From a virus, in the IMG/VR virus record IMGVR_UViG_3300044678_001989, positions 1 through 25,614 of that record: a DNA stretch of 25,614 nucleotides. The stretch is one strand, 5' to 3'. Below are positions 6,152-12,939 of this stretch, piece after piece; the stretch's first letter is position 1, and each line of letters begins with the position of its first letter. The notes below the pieces were generated by a model. That model had not been told where the DNA came from. It ran no database searches and worked only from the letters and a program-made list of their open reading frames with translations. The translations under genes and the position numbers were made by a program.

Positions 6152-6240
6152 TGCCAGTCGTAAAAACTTCTACCCCAAATATAAATATTCCTCCAATTGT
6201 AAAAATTGGCAAAAAGGTTTTTAAAACAAAAATAAAATAA
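6151..6240 (+). CDS. Very small basic protein, 29 aa, TAATG-coupled
   Basis: The frame opens at ATG 6151, inside the stop codon of the BppU-like gene, and ends at TAA 6238-6240. The product is basic and has a proline-rich middle (NINIPPIVKIGKK). Coding status is supported by the TAATG overlap, which recurs at 7346, 8436 and 12696, and by the fit into the 100-base gap before the collagen-like gene. No homologue is recognised. It could be the stub of a longer partner protein like those that follow the other two BppU-like genes. Confidence 0.45.
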   Translation: MPVVKTSTPNINIPPIVKIGKKVFKTKIK

Positions 6241-6251
6241 GGGGGAGTCTT

Positions 6252-6971
6252 ATGGCTACAAATATGGATTTTCCTAGTAAAAAGAAAAAATATAACGAAA
6301 CTGTAGAACAGACAAAATCTGTTGAATATATTGCCGTTCCTGGAATTCAAGGCGAAAAGGGCGAAACGGGTCCACAAGGTAAAGAGGGACCACAAGGGCA
6401 AAAAGGTGATAGGGGTGAAAGAGGTCCACAGGGACCTCAAGGGCCAAAGGGAGAAAAGGGTGATCCAGGAAAAGGTGCAGAGGGATACGATAGCCCATCT
6501 GGACAGTATCCTGGATGGGCATACTATGCTGGAAATAATACAGGTGTATATAGGGTTGGTCCAGAAAGAGGAGAGGATGGCTGGGTTTCTTTTTTCTTAA
6601 ATATAGATCAAGAACAAACCAATGAAACTTATCTTCCAAATAAGGCGGTGTGTTTATTAAATCAAGTAGCAAAAAATATTAACTTAAAAACACTTAAGGT
6701 GGGATCAAAGGTAGAAGTTAGGTATGACTTTTCTTTAGAAACATATTCAAATAATACAGAGGTTTGGATCAGAACTCTCTTAAAAGATGAGGATATGTCT
6801 CCAGTTGGATATGTTGGATTATTGAAATATCAATATCAATATGATTTATCTTATTCTCAAACCATTTTTATAACTAGTGACAAGATTAAAAACTTTGGTG
6901 GTACCCCTCAAATAAGAACAGACAATGAAGGGTCTTTTGTCTTAAAAGGCATATATATAGCAGTATCATAA
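6252..6971 (+). CDS. Collagen-like fibre protein, 239 aa
   Basis: Residues 31-75 are fifteen unbroken Gly-X-Y triplets rich in GPQ, GEK and GDx, enough for a short collagen triple helix that would trimerise the protein. The N-terminal 30 residues are lysine-rich. The C-terminal ~160 residues form a probable globular head starting at GYDSPSGQYPGWAYYAG and ending in a beta-rich region, a likely receptor-binding tip. Collagen-like stalks are well known in phage fibres. The ATG follows the ribosome site GGGGGAG at 6241-6247. It is the third gene of its cassette and probably uses the promoter at 5733. Confidence 0.75.
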   Translation: MATNMDFPSKKKKYNETVEQTKSVEYIAVPGIQGEKGETGPQGKEGPQGQKGDRGERGPQGPQGPKGEKGDPGKGAEGYDSPSGQYPGWAYYAGNNTGVYRVGPERGEDGWVSFFLNIDQEQTNETYLPNKAVCLLNQVAKNINLKTLKVGSKVEVRYDFSLETYSNNTEVWIRTLLKDEDMSPVGYVGLLKYQYQYDLSYSQTIFITSDKIKNFGGTPQIRTDNEGSFVLKGIYIAVS

Positions 6972-6980
6972 TGGTATAAT
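6972..6980 (+). promoter_or_regulatory. Extended -10 promoter before gene 6996
   Basis: TGGTATAAT overlaps the stop codon of the collagen-like gene. Here the ATG is 15 bases away and a perfect AGGAGG ribosome site (6986-6991) fills the gap, so this transcript has a leader. Confidence 0.6.
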
Positions 6981-6995
6981 GTTCTAGGAGGAATA

Positions 6996-7346
6996 ATGGC
7001 ATTTCCAGGTTCTTATAATTTTAATTACTACCGTGGCGACACCGCCGAATTTGTAGTACGTCCAAAAACATCAAATGGCGATGCTTTTGATTTAACAGGA
7101 TTTAACGCAGACTTTTTTATTGCTACAGCAAGAGGCGAAGGGCAAACCCAGTATGAAGGACAGGCGGTAGTTGATGGTTCGGCCGATACAATTACGTGCA
7201 CAATTCTTCCTGGGCTAGGTAGAAACCTAAGCGCTGGAACCTATGTTTATGATGTTCAAATAGATGCAAGCGCTTCTGAAATTTACACTGTTTTGACAGG
7301 AACAATTACTGTAACAGATGATATCTCTGGAGCAGATGAATCATAA
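6996..7346 (+). CDS. BppU N-terminal-like tail/baseplate protein B, 116 aa
   Basis: The protein opens with YNFNYYRGDTAEFVVRPK and continues with a beta-sandwich pattern (FDLTGFNADFFIATARG, LSAGTYVYDVQIDAS) ending in LTGTITVTDDISG. The YxRGDTA motif, LTG turn and terminal TGTITV strand are the usual marks of phage Ig-like BppU-type anchoring domains. It is a distant paralogue of the proteins at 5750 and 12286. Unlike those two genes it has a full ribosome site. Its stop overlaps the start of the next gene as TAATG (7344-7348). Confidence 0.65.
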   Translation: MAFPGSYNFNYYRGDTAEFVVRPKTSNGDAFDLTGFNADFFIATARGEGQTQYEGQAVVDGSADTITCTILPGLGRNLSAGTYVYDVQIDASASEIYTVLTGTITVTDDISGADES

Positions 7347-7921
7347 TGGTAGATGTATTACTTAATACAGAAGATGTTGTTGTTTTGGGACCACCAGACT
7401 CAGTTGATGTTTTAGTAGATATTGGTCCACAAGGAACTCGTGGTAGTAGAATTATAGTTGGCTCTGGAGAACCAAACGCACAAACATCTAGTGGAGTGCT
7501 ATTAGGAACAACCTTAATATTAAATGATATATATATACAAACCGATCCTGGAGCAAACTATGGATATATGTATCAGTATGTTTCTCAACCTGGAGGAAAT
7601 ACCTGGGTAGAAGTTTTAAATATAAGCCCAGCAATTTATTCTGCAATACAAACACTCTCCTTTTCTTCTGGATCTGCATCTACAACTATTCCAATATCAA
7701 ATATTGTTACTGTGTCTGGGTCACCACTTGCTGCTTCAAATTTTAATGTTCAGTTTCAAATTGAAGGGGCAAATCCTATTGCAGCATCAATGGAGATCCC
7801 TGCTTTGGCTGGGGCTGGAACAAACCTAGTAATAAATTTTGACGCAGTTCAATACAGTGGGGGTAGTTGGTCTGCATTAACTGGAAGCAAAACTGTACAT
7901 TTATTTATATCTATAGTTTGA
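7346..7921 (+). CDS. Tail-fibre protein with short collagen-like segment, 191 aa
   Basis: The N-terminus is acidic with a repeated VDVL theme. It leads into GPQGTRGSRI at about residues 27-36, a remnant or minimal collagen-like motif as found in many fibre proteins. A module with DIYIQTDPGANYGYMYQYVS follows, then a GNTWVEVLNI strand. The C-terminal ~80 residues (from SFSSGSASTTI) look like a beta-rich tip domain. Translation is coupled by TAATG to the BppU-like gene, so the pair could form an anchor plus fibre. Receptor binding is inferred. Confidence 0.6.
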   Translation: MVDVLLNTEDVVVLGPPDSVDVLVDIGPQGTRGSRIIVGSGEPNAQTSSGVLLGTTLILNDIYIQTDPGANYGYMYQYVSQPGGNTWVEVLNISPAIYSAIQTLSFSSGSASTTIPISNIVTVSGSPLAASNFNVQFQIEGANPIAASMEIPALAGAGTNLVINFDAVQYSGGSWSALTGSKTVHLFISIV

Positions 7922-7929
7922 TATAAAAA

Positions 7930-7938
7930 TGGTATAAT
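7930..7938 (+). promoter_or_regulatory. Extended -10 promoter before gene 7957
   Basis: TGGTATAAT ends 18 bases before the ATG at 7957. The ribosome site AGAGGTGA (7945-7952) lies between, so the message has a short leader. Confidence 0.6.
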
Positions 7939-7956
7939 CTTTAAAGAGGTGACCCA

Positions 7957-8436
7957 ATGGCTGTAGAAAATATAGGAAACTTAGTACCAACTAAAATTCC
8001 AGCATTAGTTGATGATGCTAATATTCAAGATGCTTTAAGAGCATATCATTATGGATCGTATGATTTTGATCCCGCAGAAAACGATCCAGCAGAACTTTTG
8101 GTGCCATCAATTGCACACACAATCAATGACTTACAAGAACAGATAGATGATCAAGTTGCCTTAGAACTGGCAGCAAGAGATATATCTTCAGCACAAAACT
8201 CTGCACCTGTTGCAGCAAACTTTGCAGCATTTTCTGCAACAATTCCAAATGGATATATCTGGGTAGATAAAGATGCTGCAGCACCAGTAGGATATTTATC
8301 GGCAACATCTATTTATACAGCAACACAGCCAACAACTGGACTTGCTAATGGAGTTATTTGGATTAAAAAAGGATCAAGTCCACTAGAAATGTATGTTTAT
8401 AATTCTGACACTAGTAGTTTTGATCAGGTGGTTTAA
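7957..8436 (+). CDS. Putative tail-fibre protein, 159 aa
   Basis: The first ~60 residues (IGNLVPTKIPALVDDANIQDALRAYHYG) form a predicted helical head often seen on small phage fibre proteins. A helical linker (HTINDLQEQIDDQVALEL) follows, suitable for a trimeric coiled coil. The second half contains two related beta modules: GYIWVDKDAAAPVGYLSAT, then GVIWIKKGSSPLEMYVYN. The stop overlaps the next start as TAATG (8434-8438). No enzyme motif is present. A structural fibre role is inferred from the coiled coil, the repeats and the neighbours. Confidence 0.55.
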   Translation: MAVENIGNLVPTKIPALVDDANIQDALRAYHYGSYDFDPAENDPAELLVPSIAHTINDLQEQIDDQVALELAARDISSAQNSAPVAANFAAFSATIPNGYIWVDKDAAAPVGYLSATSIYTATQPTTGLANGVIWIKKGSSPLEMYVYNSDTSSFDQVV

Positions 8437-8864
8437 TGCCAACATCATTTAATTACGATGGTAAACCAGGGTACATTTATAATGCAGCCGATGACACATG
8501 GTACGAATTATCTGGTAAAACAGACACCTCTGGAACTTTTGAGTGGGCTGGACCACATACACATTTATCAGCAGCCACCTTTATAGATCATCTTGTTGGA
8601 AAAAAGGGTATAAATAATTATCTTAATCCATCAGCAAGAGATTCATCAATTACCTCTCCAGTTGCAGGATCAATATGTTTGGTAAGACAAGATGGTAGTG
8701 GAAACACAATTCATCAACTTCAATTTTATAATGGATCAGCATGGATTCCTTTTATTCCTGTACAAGCAGGAAATGCTGGAAAAGTGTTGCAAACAGATGG
8801 TATAATAACATCATGGCAAGACGCAAGCGGACTGCCAGAAGTATTCTTACTAATGGGAGGATAA
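8436..8864 (+). CDS. Putative fibre protein with HTH metal-type motif, 142 aa
   Basis: It begins with a WxxY-type module (GYIYNAADDTWYELSGKT) and a PHTHLSA segment at about residues 40-46, which resembles the HxH metal-binding sites inside trimeric fibre tips. A second module (SPVAGSICLVRQDGSG, LQFYNGSAWIPFI) follows. The last 30 residues (GKVLQTDG, SWQDASG, then FLLMGG) match in layout the end of the large fibre at 15870 (GQVLQSTG, QWST, then FMLIGA), so both share a C-terminal module. It is TAATG-coupled to the gene at 7957. Confidence 0.55.
   Translation: MPTSFNYDGKPGYIYNAADDTWYELSGKTDTSGTFEWAGPHTHLSAATFIDHLVGKKGINNYLNPSARDSSITSPVAGSICLVRQDGSGNTIHQLQFYNGSAWIPFIPVQAGNAGKVLQTDGIITSWQDASGLPEVFLLMGG
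8798..8806 (+). promoter_or_regulatory. Intragenic extended -10 box ahead of gene 8869
   Basis: TGGTATAAT sits inside the 3' end of the 8436 gene, 62 bases before the ATG at 8869. It is identical to the cassette promoters, but the codons Asp-Gly-Ile-Ile would also produce it by chance. Confidence 0.35.
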
Positions 8865-8868
8865 AAAA

Positions 8869-9201
8869 ATGCCATCAACTTACAAGATATTGGCTCAATT
8901 AGCACCAAGCGCAACAACTGAATCAACTCTTTACACAGTTCCATCAGGGTACTCTGCAGTAGTTTCTACTATTGCAATTGCTAATCAGGCAGGTACATCT
9001 GGAACATATCGTATTGCAGTACGTCCAGCAGCAGATAGCACAACCGCTGGAAAACATTGGATTGTTTATGGAGCAACAGTAGGAGCATCAGATTCAATTA
9101 TGCTGACTCTAGGGTTGACACTTGCAGCAGGAGACGTAGTTCGTGTTTATGCATCTTCTGCAAATATGTCTTTTTCAGCATTTGGTTCAGAAATTAATTA
9201 A
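8869..9201 (+). CDS. Small beta-rich virion protein, 110 aa
   Basis: The segment LAQLAPSATTESTLYTVPSGYSAVVSTIAIANQ followed by a GTYRIAVRPA pattern is typical of small phage structural proteins with a jelly-roll or Ig-like fold. It is distantly similar in plan to the 92-aa protein at 4489. It ends with a short beta segment (GDVVRVYASSANMSFSAFG), the common close of such tail-tip or decoration proteins. The start is ATG 8869 behind GGGAGG (8855-8860). The role is inferred as virion surface or tail accessory. Confidence 0.6.
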   Translation: MPSTYKILAQLAPSATTESTLYTVPSGYSAVVSTIAIANQAGTSGTYRIAVRPAADSTTAGKHWIVYGATVGASDSIMLTLGLTLAAGDVVRVYASSANMSFSAFGSEIN

Positions 9202-9219
9202 TTAAAGGGAGAAAAAGCA

Positions 9220-10284
9220 ATGGCTGTAACAAAACCTAGCACTTCTAATACAAGCGGACTTAAGTATCGTGATGCATCTGCAGGCGGAACAAAGGTGGCG
9301 GATGTACCAGGAGCGCCAACCATTGGAACAGCAGCGCTAGTTGCTGGGGATCCCTCAGTAGATGTACCATTTACAATAAATCCAGTTGGTGGAATTCCAA
9401 CATCTTTTACCGCAACATCAAGTCCTGGTGGGTTAACTGGAACAGCATCATCGTCTCCTGTAAGAGTTTTAAATTTAAACCCAGGCACAAGTTATACATT
9501 TACCGTAACAGGAACAAATTCAACAGGAACTAGTCCCGCATCTTCGGCATCAAACTCTATAACCATTCCTCTTCCAGTTCCTCCAACTACACTTCAATAT
9601 TTAGTAATTGCAGGTGGCGGATCAGGCGGAGGCCCAAATAACAACGCTGGCAACCAAGGCGGAACATCTAGTTTTGGATCAATCACAACTGCTGGTGGCG
9701 GTGGAGGTGCAAGTTCTAACGGCGGTGGCGGTGGTGGCTGTGGCGGAGGTGGCGGTTACAGTTGTTACTTTGGTCGTGCTTTCGCAGGTGGTCCAGGAAC
9801 AGCAAATCAAGGTTTTGATGGTAGTGGTGGTAATAACAATAGCCCTGGTGCTGGTGGTGGCACAGCGTCATCAGGCGGAGCAGGTATTGCCTCTAGCATT
9901 ACTGGAACATCAGTAACATATGGACAATATACTGGCTCTAATCCAGGTTTTGGTGGTCCTACTGGCGGACACAACTCTTGTGACACAGGTGGCGGTGGAG
10001 GTGCAGGTGGTCTTAGACGAAATGATGGATCACCTTCAGGTAGAAACTCTGCTCAAGAGGCAACCTTTAACGTCACAACAGGAACAACATATAACGTCGT
10101 TGTTGGTTCTGGCGGTGTGAATAATGCATACCCTGGAAATAATGGCGGTAAGGGGAAGGTCATTATGAGGCATGCTTCATCTGCAGCCACTGGAACTGTA
10201 ACAGGAAGTCCTACTATTACAATTGCAGCCCCATGGAAAATTTATGAATGGACTGGAAACGGAAGCGTGGTTTGGAATGCCTAA
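9220..10284 (+). CDS. FN3 plus glycine-rich adhesin-type fibre protein, 354 aa
   Basis: Residues ~30-118 form a fibronectin type III-like domain (VPGAPTIGTA, FTINPVGG, then LNPGTSYTFTVTGTNSTGTS). From ~130 to ~325 the chain is a glycine-rich sheet protein: QYLVIAGGGSGGG, runs of up to six glycines, two Cys-containing loops, then YNVVVGSGG and KGKVIMRH. This is the layout of phage glycine-rich tip domains, comparable in principle to the polyglycine adhesin gp38 of T-even phages. The variable loops between glycine strands are the likely receptor contact. The ATG follows AAAGGGAGAA. The end overlaps the next gene by 8 bases. Confidence 0.75.
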   Translation: MAVTKPSTSNTSGLKYRDASAGGTKVADVPGAPTIGTAALVAGDPSVDVPFTINPVGGIPTSFTATSSPGGLTGTASSSPVRVLNLNPGTSYTFTVTGTNSTGTSPASSASNSITIPLPVPPTTLQYLVIAGGGSGGGPNNNAGNQGGTSSFGSITTAGGGGGASSNGGGGGGCGGGGGYSCYFGRAFAGGPGTANQGFDGSGGNNNSPGAGGGTASSGGAGIASSITGTSVTYGQYTGSNPGFGGPTGGHNSCDTGGGGGAGGLRRNDGSPSGRNSAQEATFNVTTGTTYNVVVGSGGVNNAYPGNNGGKGKVIMRHASSAATGTVTGSPTITIAAPWKIYEWTGNGSVVWNA

Positions 10285-10660
10285 TTTTGCAGAACTTGAT
10301 GAAAATAACATAGTTATAAATGTAAATTCTGTTAGCCAAGATGCAGTGGATCCAGAAAATGAAGACGAATCTGGAATTGATTTTCTAGAGTCTGTATCTG
10401 GTCACAGGAGATGGAAGAGATATTCATTTAATACAGCAATGGGTGTACATCGTCAGGATGGAGTTCCATTTCGTAAAAATGCTGCTGCAATTGGTTACAC
10501 TTATGATGAAGAACGTGATGCCTTTATTCCACCACAGCCATACCCTTCATGGACTTTAGACGAAGAAACCTGTGATTGGCTTCCTCCAGTTGATAAACCA
10601 ATACCTCCTCTATACAGGTGGTCTGAAGCAGAATATGGCTGGATTCTTCTTAATCCTTAA
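10277..10660 (+). CDS. Conserved phage tail-associated protein, 127 aa
   Basis: I choose ATG 10277, which overlaps the previous stop, over a longer in-frame start at 10223 that would lie deep inside the FN3/glycine-rich gene. The product then opens with MPNFAELDENNIVINV. It continues with GVHRQDGVPFRKNAAAIGYTYD, AFIPPQPYPSW and LDEETCDWLPP. Proteins with this FAxLDENN start and the FRKNxAxIGYTYDxxxDAFIPPxPYxSW core are very common beside fibre genes in marine cyanophages and other aquatic phages. They are presumed virion proteins without a proven function. Confidence 0.7.
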   Translation: MPNFAELDENNIVINVNSVSQDAVDPENEDESGIDFLESVSGHRRWKRYSFNTAMGVHRQDGVPFRKNAAAIGYTYDEERDAFIPPQPYPSWTLDEETCDWLPPVDKPIPPLYRWSEAEYGWILLNP

Positions 10661-10668
10661 ATAGTATA

Positions 10669-10689
10669 AAGTTTAATATTTTTAAACTT
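10669..10689 (+). terminator. Weak AT-rich hairpin, possible terminator
   Basis: AAGTTTAA (10669-10676) and TTAAACTT (10682-10689) form a perfect 8-bp AT-rich stem with a 5-base loop. It lies just after the 10660 stop and is followed by a broken T run (TCTTTT). It might be a weak terminator or an operator for the sulfotransferase gene. Confidence 0.3.
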
Positions 10690-10707
10690 GTCTTTTAAGT
10701 GTATATG

Positions 10708-10716
10708 TGTTAAACT
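10708..10716 (+). promoter_or_regulatory. Possible extended -10 box before the sulfotransferase
   Basis: TGTTAAACT ends nine bases before the ATG at 10726. It departs from TATAAT at two positions, so it is weaker than the others. No ribosome site follows. Confidence 0.35.
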
Positions 10717-10725
10717 ATTATATAC

Positions 10726-11547
10726 ATGACAAAGGACAAAAAAATTAACAAAAAATATTATTTCTTAACTGGCATGCCAAGAAGTGGAAATACACTTCTT
10801 TCTGCAATATTAAATCAAAACCCGAAATTTTATAGCAGTCCATTAAGTCCGTTGTCAGAGCAACTATTTCAAATTGAATCAAGTTTGAGTTCAGAAACTG
10901 GATTAAGAAATCAGGAAAATTCAAAAAGAACAGTAAACACCCTTAATAAATATACTGATATTTTTTATTCTGATGTAAACAAAGAAATAATTTTTGATAG
11001 GCAAAAAAATTGGACAACCCCTAAAAATATGGAGTTAATAACCAAATACATAAATCCAAAACCAAAAATAATATTTACAGTAAGAGATTATTTAGAGGTT
11101 ATTGCCTCTACAGCAATTTTAAGCGGTGACATTATTGAAAAAGAAATAGACTCCAGAAACCTATACATATCGTATGGGATGAATAAATATGACAAGATTG
11201 CAGAATACTTAAGTGCAATGAATATGGCAATGGACATGACCATGCTATCTTTAAGAACTGCACTATCAAAAGAATATAGGGGTTTTGTTTATTTTGTAGA
11301 ATATAATGATCTTGTAAACAATACAAAAGAAACAGTAGATAAGATATACAACTTTTTAGAAGAAGAAGAGTTTTCTCACGATTTCAACAATATTCAAAAA
11401 ATTGAAACTGACAATGAACATGTGTTAGGTCAAAATCCAATAACGCATATTGTGTACCCACAAATAACTCCTTCAAAAACTAAGCCAGAAGATATTTTTA
11501 GCGAATACATACTAAAAAAATATGCTAATATGAATATTTGGAGATAA
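10726..11547 (+). CDS. PAPS-dependent sulfotransferase family protein, 273 aa
   Basis: Such enzymes move a sulfate group from PAPS to a hydroxyl or amine on a sugar, peptide or small molecule. The 5'-phosphosulfate loop is clear: TGMPRSGNTLL at residues 15-25. The 3'-phosphate site follows as TVRDYLEVIAS at about 118-128, with R120 and S128 in the expected roles. Spacing between the two motifs and total length suit the P-loop sulfotransferase fold. The substrate is unknown. Standing among fibre genes, it could modify host surface glycans or a virion component. Its codon use is more AT-rich than that of the fibre genes. It ends in a bidirectional terminator and has a weak promoter of its own. 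Confidence 0.8.
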   Translation: MTKDKKINKKYYFLTGMPRSGNTLLSAILNQNPKFYSSPLSPLSEQLFQIESSLSSETGLRNQENSKRTVNTLNKYTDIFYSDVNKEIIFDRQKNWTTPKNMELITKYINPKPKIIFTVRDYLEVIASTAILSGDIIEKEIDSRNLYISYGMNKYDKIAEYLSAMNMAMDMTMLSLRTALSKEYRGFVYFVEYNDLVNNTKETVDKIYNFLEEEEFSHDFNNIQKIETDNEHVLGQNPITHIVYPQITPSKTKPEDIFSEYILKKYANMNIWR

Positions 11548-11589
11548 AAAAAATACCCCCAAGGCATAAAGCCAAAGGGGGATTTTTTT
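11546..11589. terminator. Bidirectional intrinsic terminator
   Basis: CCCCC (11556-11560) pairs with GGGGG (11577-11581) and inner GGC (11563-11565) with GCC (11571-11573). An A run precedes the hairpin and a T run follows, so it can stop transcription from both the plus-strand sulfotransferase and the convergent transglycosylase gene. Confidence 0.75.
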
Positions 11590-11598
11590 ATTTAATTG

Positions 11599-12141
11599 TT
11601 ATTTACATGGATATTTGTTATACCAGTCCTTATACCGTGCTCCATTTATGGAACTCCAAGAGGACCAGTCTTTTCCACCCTTGGTCATATGTAGAGCAAT
11701 TTGTGCATTAGTTACTGGATTTAATAATTCAGCATTTGAATTTAGTTCAAATTTCTCTCTACGGTCTGGGCCAAGTTCACCAAGCATATTTATTTGAAAT
11801 ATGCCATAAGAACTATCTCCAGTCTTTGTGTTGCCATTAAAGGCAAGGGGACGACCATTTGACTCTGCCTTAGCAATTGCACAAGCAGACCTTAAAGCCT
11901 TTCCCTGAAACCCTACATGACTTAACATATCAACCAGTTGCTCATCAGTTAAGTTGTGAGCATTTTCATACTTTTCTAATTTTTTGTCTTTAGAAACCAA
12001 AAAAGCCACCTCTTGGGTGGCAGGCCTTATTGACTCTTTAATTAGTAAGTTGTTTTCATTTGTAGCCTTTGCTGTACCCACAAAAACGGTACTGCAAATA
12101 ACTAACGTAAATACCCCTAGCCAAACATTTGACTCTCTCAT
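11599..12141 (-). CDS. Secreted lytic transglycosylase/lysozyme-like protein, 180 aa
   Basis: A signal peptide is visible at residues 1-26, with a hydrophobic core and an AKA cleavage site. The C-terminal ~110 residues match the lysozyme-like SLT fold: AIAKAESNG with the probable catalytic E93, then SSYGIFQINM and a late ...NAQIALHM helix. Such enzymes cut the beta-1,4 bond of peptidoglycan. The signal peptide would send it across the membrane, so it may act without a holin or serve wall remodelling. The gene is alone on the minus strand between fibre genes. It has a near-consensus promoter, a hairpin at the predicted 5' end and a strong AGGAGGT ribosome site. Confidence 0.78.
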   Translation of the reverse strand: MRESNVWLGVFTLVICSTVFVGTAKATNENNLLIKESIRPATQEVAFLVSKDKKLEKYENAHNLTDEQLVDMLSHVGFQGKALRSACAIAKAESNGRPLAFNGNTKTGDSSYGIFQINMLGELGPDRREKFELNSNAELLNPVTNAQIALHMTKGGKDWSSWSSINGARYKDWYNKYPCK

Positions 12142-12165
12142 TGTAAATTACCTCCTAGAGAACAA

Positions 12166-12185
12166 ATGCTACCTATTGGTAGCAT
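12166..12185 (-). promoter_or_regulatory. 5'-end hairpin of the transglycosylase mRNA
   Basis: ATGCTACC (12166-12173) and GGTAGCAT (12178-12185) are perfect complements with a 4-base loop. On the minus strand the predicted transcription start falls on the first base of this stem, about 10 bases ahead of the ribosome site. It could protect the mRNA or act as an operator. Confidence 0.5.
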
Positions 12186-12191
12186 GTATTA

Positions 12192-12221
12192 ATTATAGCA
12201 TCCTTTGACCTTTTGAGTCAA
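12192..12221 (-). promoter_or_regulatory. Strong sigma70-type promoter of the transglycosylase gene
   Basis: On the minus strand TTGACT (12221 to 12216), an 18-base spacer and TATAAT (12197 to 12192) with a TG extension form an almost ideal promoter. It is the only promoter here with both a clear -35 and -10 box. The -35 region also carries a small inverted repeat, TTGAC/GTCAA. Confidence 0.7.
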
Positions 12222-12267
12222 ATATACATAAAAATAAATAAATAGTTATAATATTGTTATTAGTTGA

Positions 12268-12276
12268 TGGTATAAT
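12268..12276 (+). promoter_or_regulatory. Extended -10 promoter before gene 12286
   Basis: TGGTATAAT ends nine bases before the ATG at 12286, with no ribosome site in the spacer. Confidence 0.55.
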
Positions 12277-12285
12277 GATAAGATT

Positions 12286-12696
12286 ATGGCTACATTTAGA
12301 AATCAAGGTTCAGATTCTTATTCAGTTGGTTTGACACCACCAAATGTGTTATGGACAGTTGTTCGTGGAGATACCGCCTCATTTCGTGTTTATGTTACAG
12401 ATGATAATAAAGATCCATTAGTAATTGAAGACTGGACTATTGCAATGGAAATTAAACGTCCAAATACAAAGCCTGGCGATTTTACAGATGATGCGGAACT
12501 TATTGTTGAACTTGAGCCAGTACCAACAGAAATAGACAGCGCTGGAGAGTTTACAGTTTCTCTTACAGCAAATGAGTCTGTGTTATTAGAAACTGGTGAT
12601 ATTTTTGATATTGAATTAAGCGATGAAAGTCGTGTTTGGACGGTAGCCAGAGGTACCATGAAAGTTATTGAAGACGTAACAAATAGTGAGTCATAA
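12286..12696 (+). CDS. BppU N-terminal-like tail/baseplate protein C, 136 aa
   Basis: The segment VLWTVVRGDTASFRVYVTDD at about residues 21-40 is close to the WTVVRGDSATLKIEF of protein A at 5750. A beta-rich body follows (WTIAMEIKRPN, then a FTVSLTANESVLL strand-helix) and the chain closes with SRVWTVARGTMKVIEDV. This is the third paralogue of the Ig-like anchoring domain in the window. Its stop overlaps the next start as TAATG (12694-12698), the same arrangement as for A and B. A role in attaching a fibre to the tail is inferred. Confidence 0.62.
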   Translation: MATFRNQGSDSYSVGLTPPNVLWTVVRGDTASFRVYVTDDNKDPLVIEDWTIAMEIKRPNTKPGDFTDDAELIVELEPVPTEIDSAGEFTVSLTANESVLLETGDIFDIELSDESRVWTVARGTMKVIEDVTNSES

Positions 12697-12917
12697 TGGC
12701 ATCTGCTATCATAATTGATACCGATAGCCACAAAGCAAAAAAGATAAAATCTGTTGGCTATCCAATATCTGAAATAATTTATAAAACAAGAACAGTAAAA
12801 ATTGATGAAGTTTTGCCCTTTAGGGTTAAGTTTACTACTGTTGGACTTGGTCCAGCATATGCAAACGTTCCTGGAATTGGTCTTCAAATTATTGGAATCA
12901 ATAACTATATCCTTTAA
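12696..12917 (+). CDS. Small conserved protein, 73 aa, TAATG-coupled partner
   Basis: The first half is polar and basic (SHKAKKIKSVGYPISEIIYKT). The second half is a beta-rich hydrophobic tail (VKFTTVGLGPAYANVPGI then LQIIGINNYIL) that looks like a compact tip or attachment domain. It follows the third BppU-like gene in the same way that the 29-aa and 191-aa proteins follow the other two. No family is recognised. It may bridge the anchor domain to the fibre. Confidence 0.55.
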   Translation: MASAIIIDTDSHKAKKIKSVGYPISEIIYKTRTVKIDEVLPFRVKFTTVGLGPAYANVPGIGLQIIGINNYIL

Positions 12918-12924
12918 CATATAA

Positions 12925-12933
12925 TGATATAAT
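12925..12933 (+). promoter_or_regulatory. Extended -10 promoter before gene 12940
   Basis: TGATATAAT ends exactly six bases before the ATG at 12940, so the predicted first base of the mRNA is the start codon. The spacer AGTGGC has no ribosome site. Confidence 0.6.
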
Positions 12934-12939
12934 AGTGGC

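Noticed and set aside
6274-6672. Minus-strand frame opposite the collagen-like gene and plus-strand frame 6322-6600
   Set aside because: Both are shadows of the Gly-X-Y repeat and lack start signals. The collagen-like frame is clearly the coding one.
10223-10276. Longer start for the 10277 gene
   Set aside because: It would place 54 extra bases inside the previous gene. ATG 10277 gives the conserved FAELDENN start and a normal 8-base overlap.
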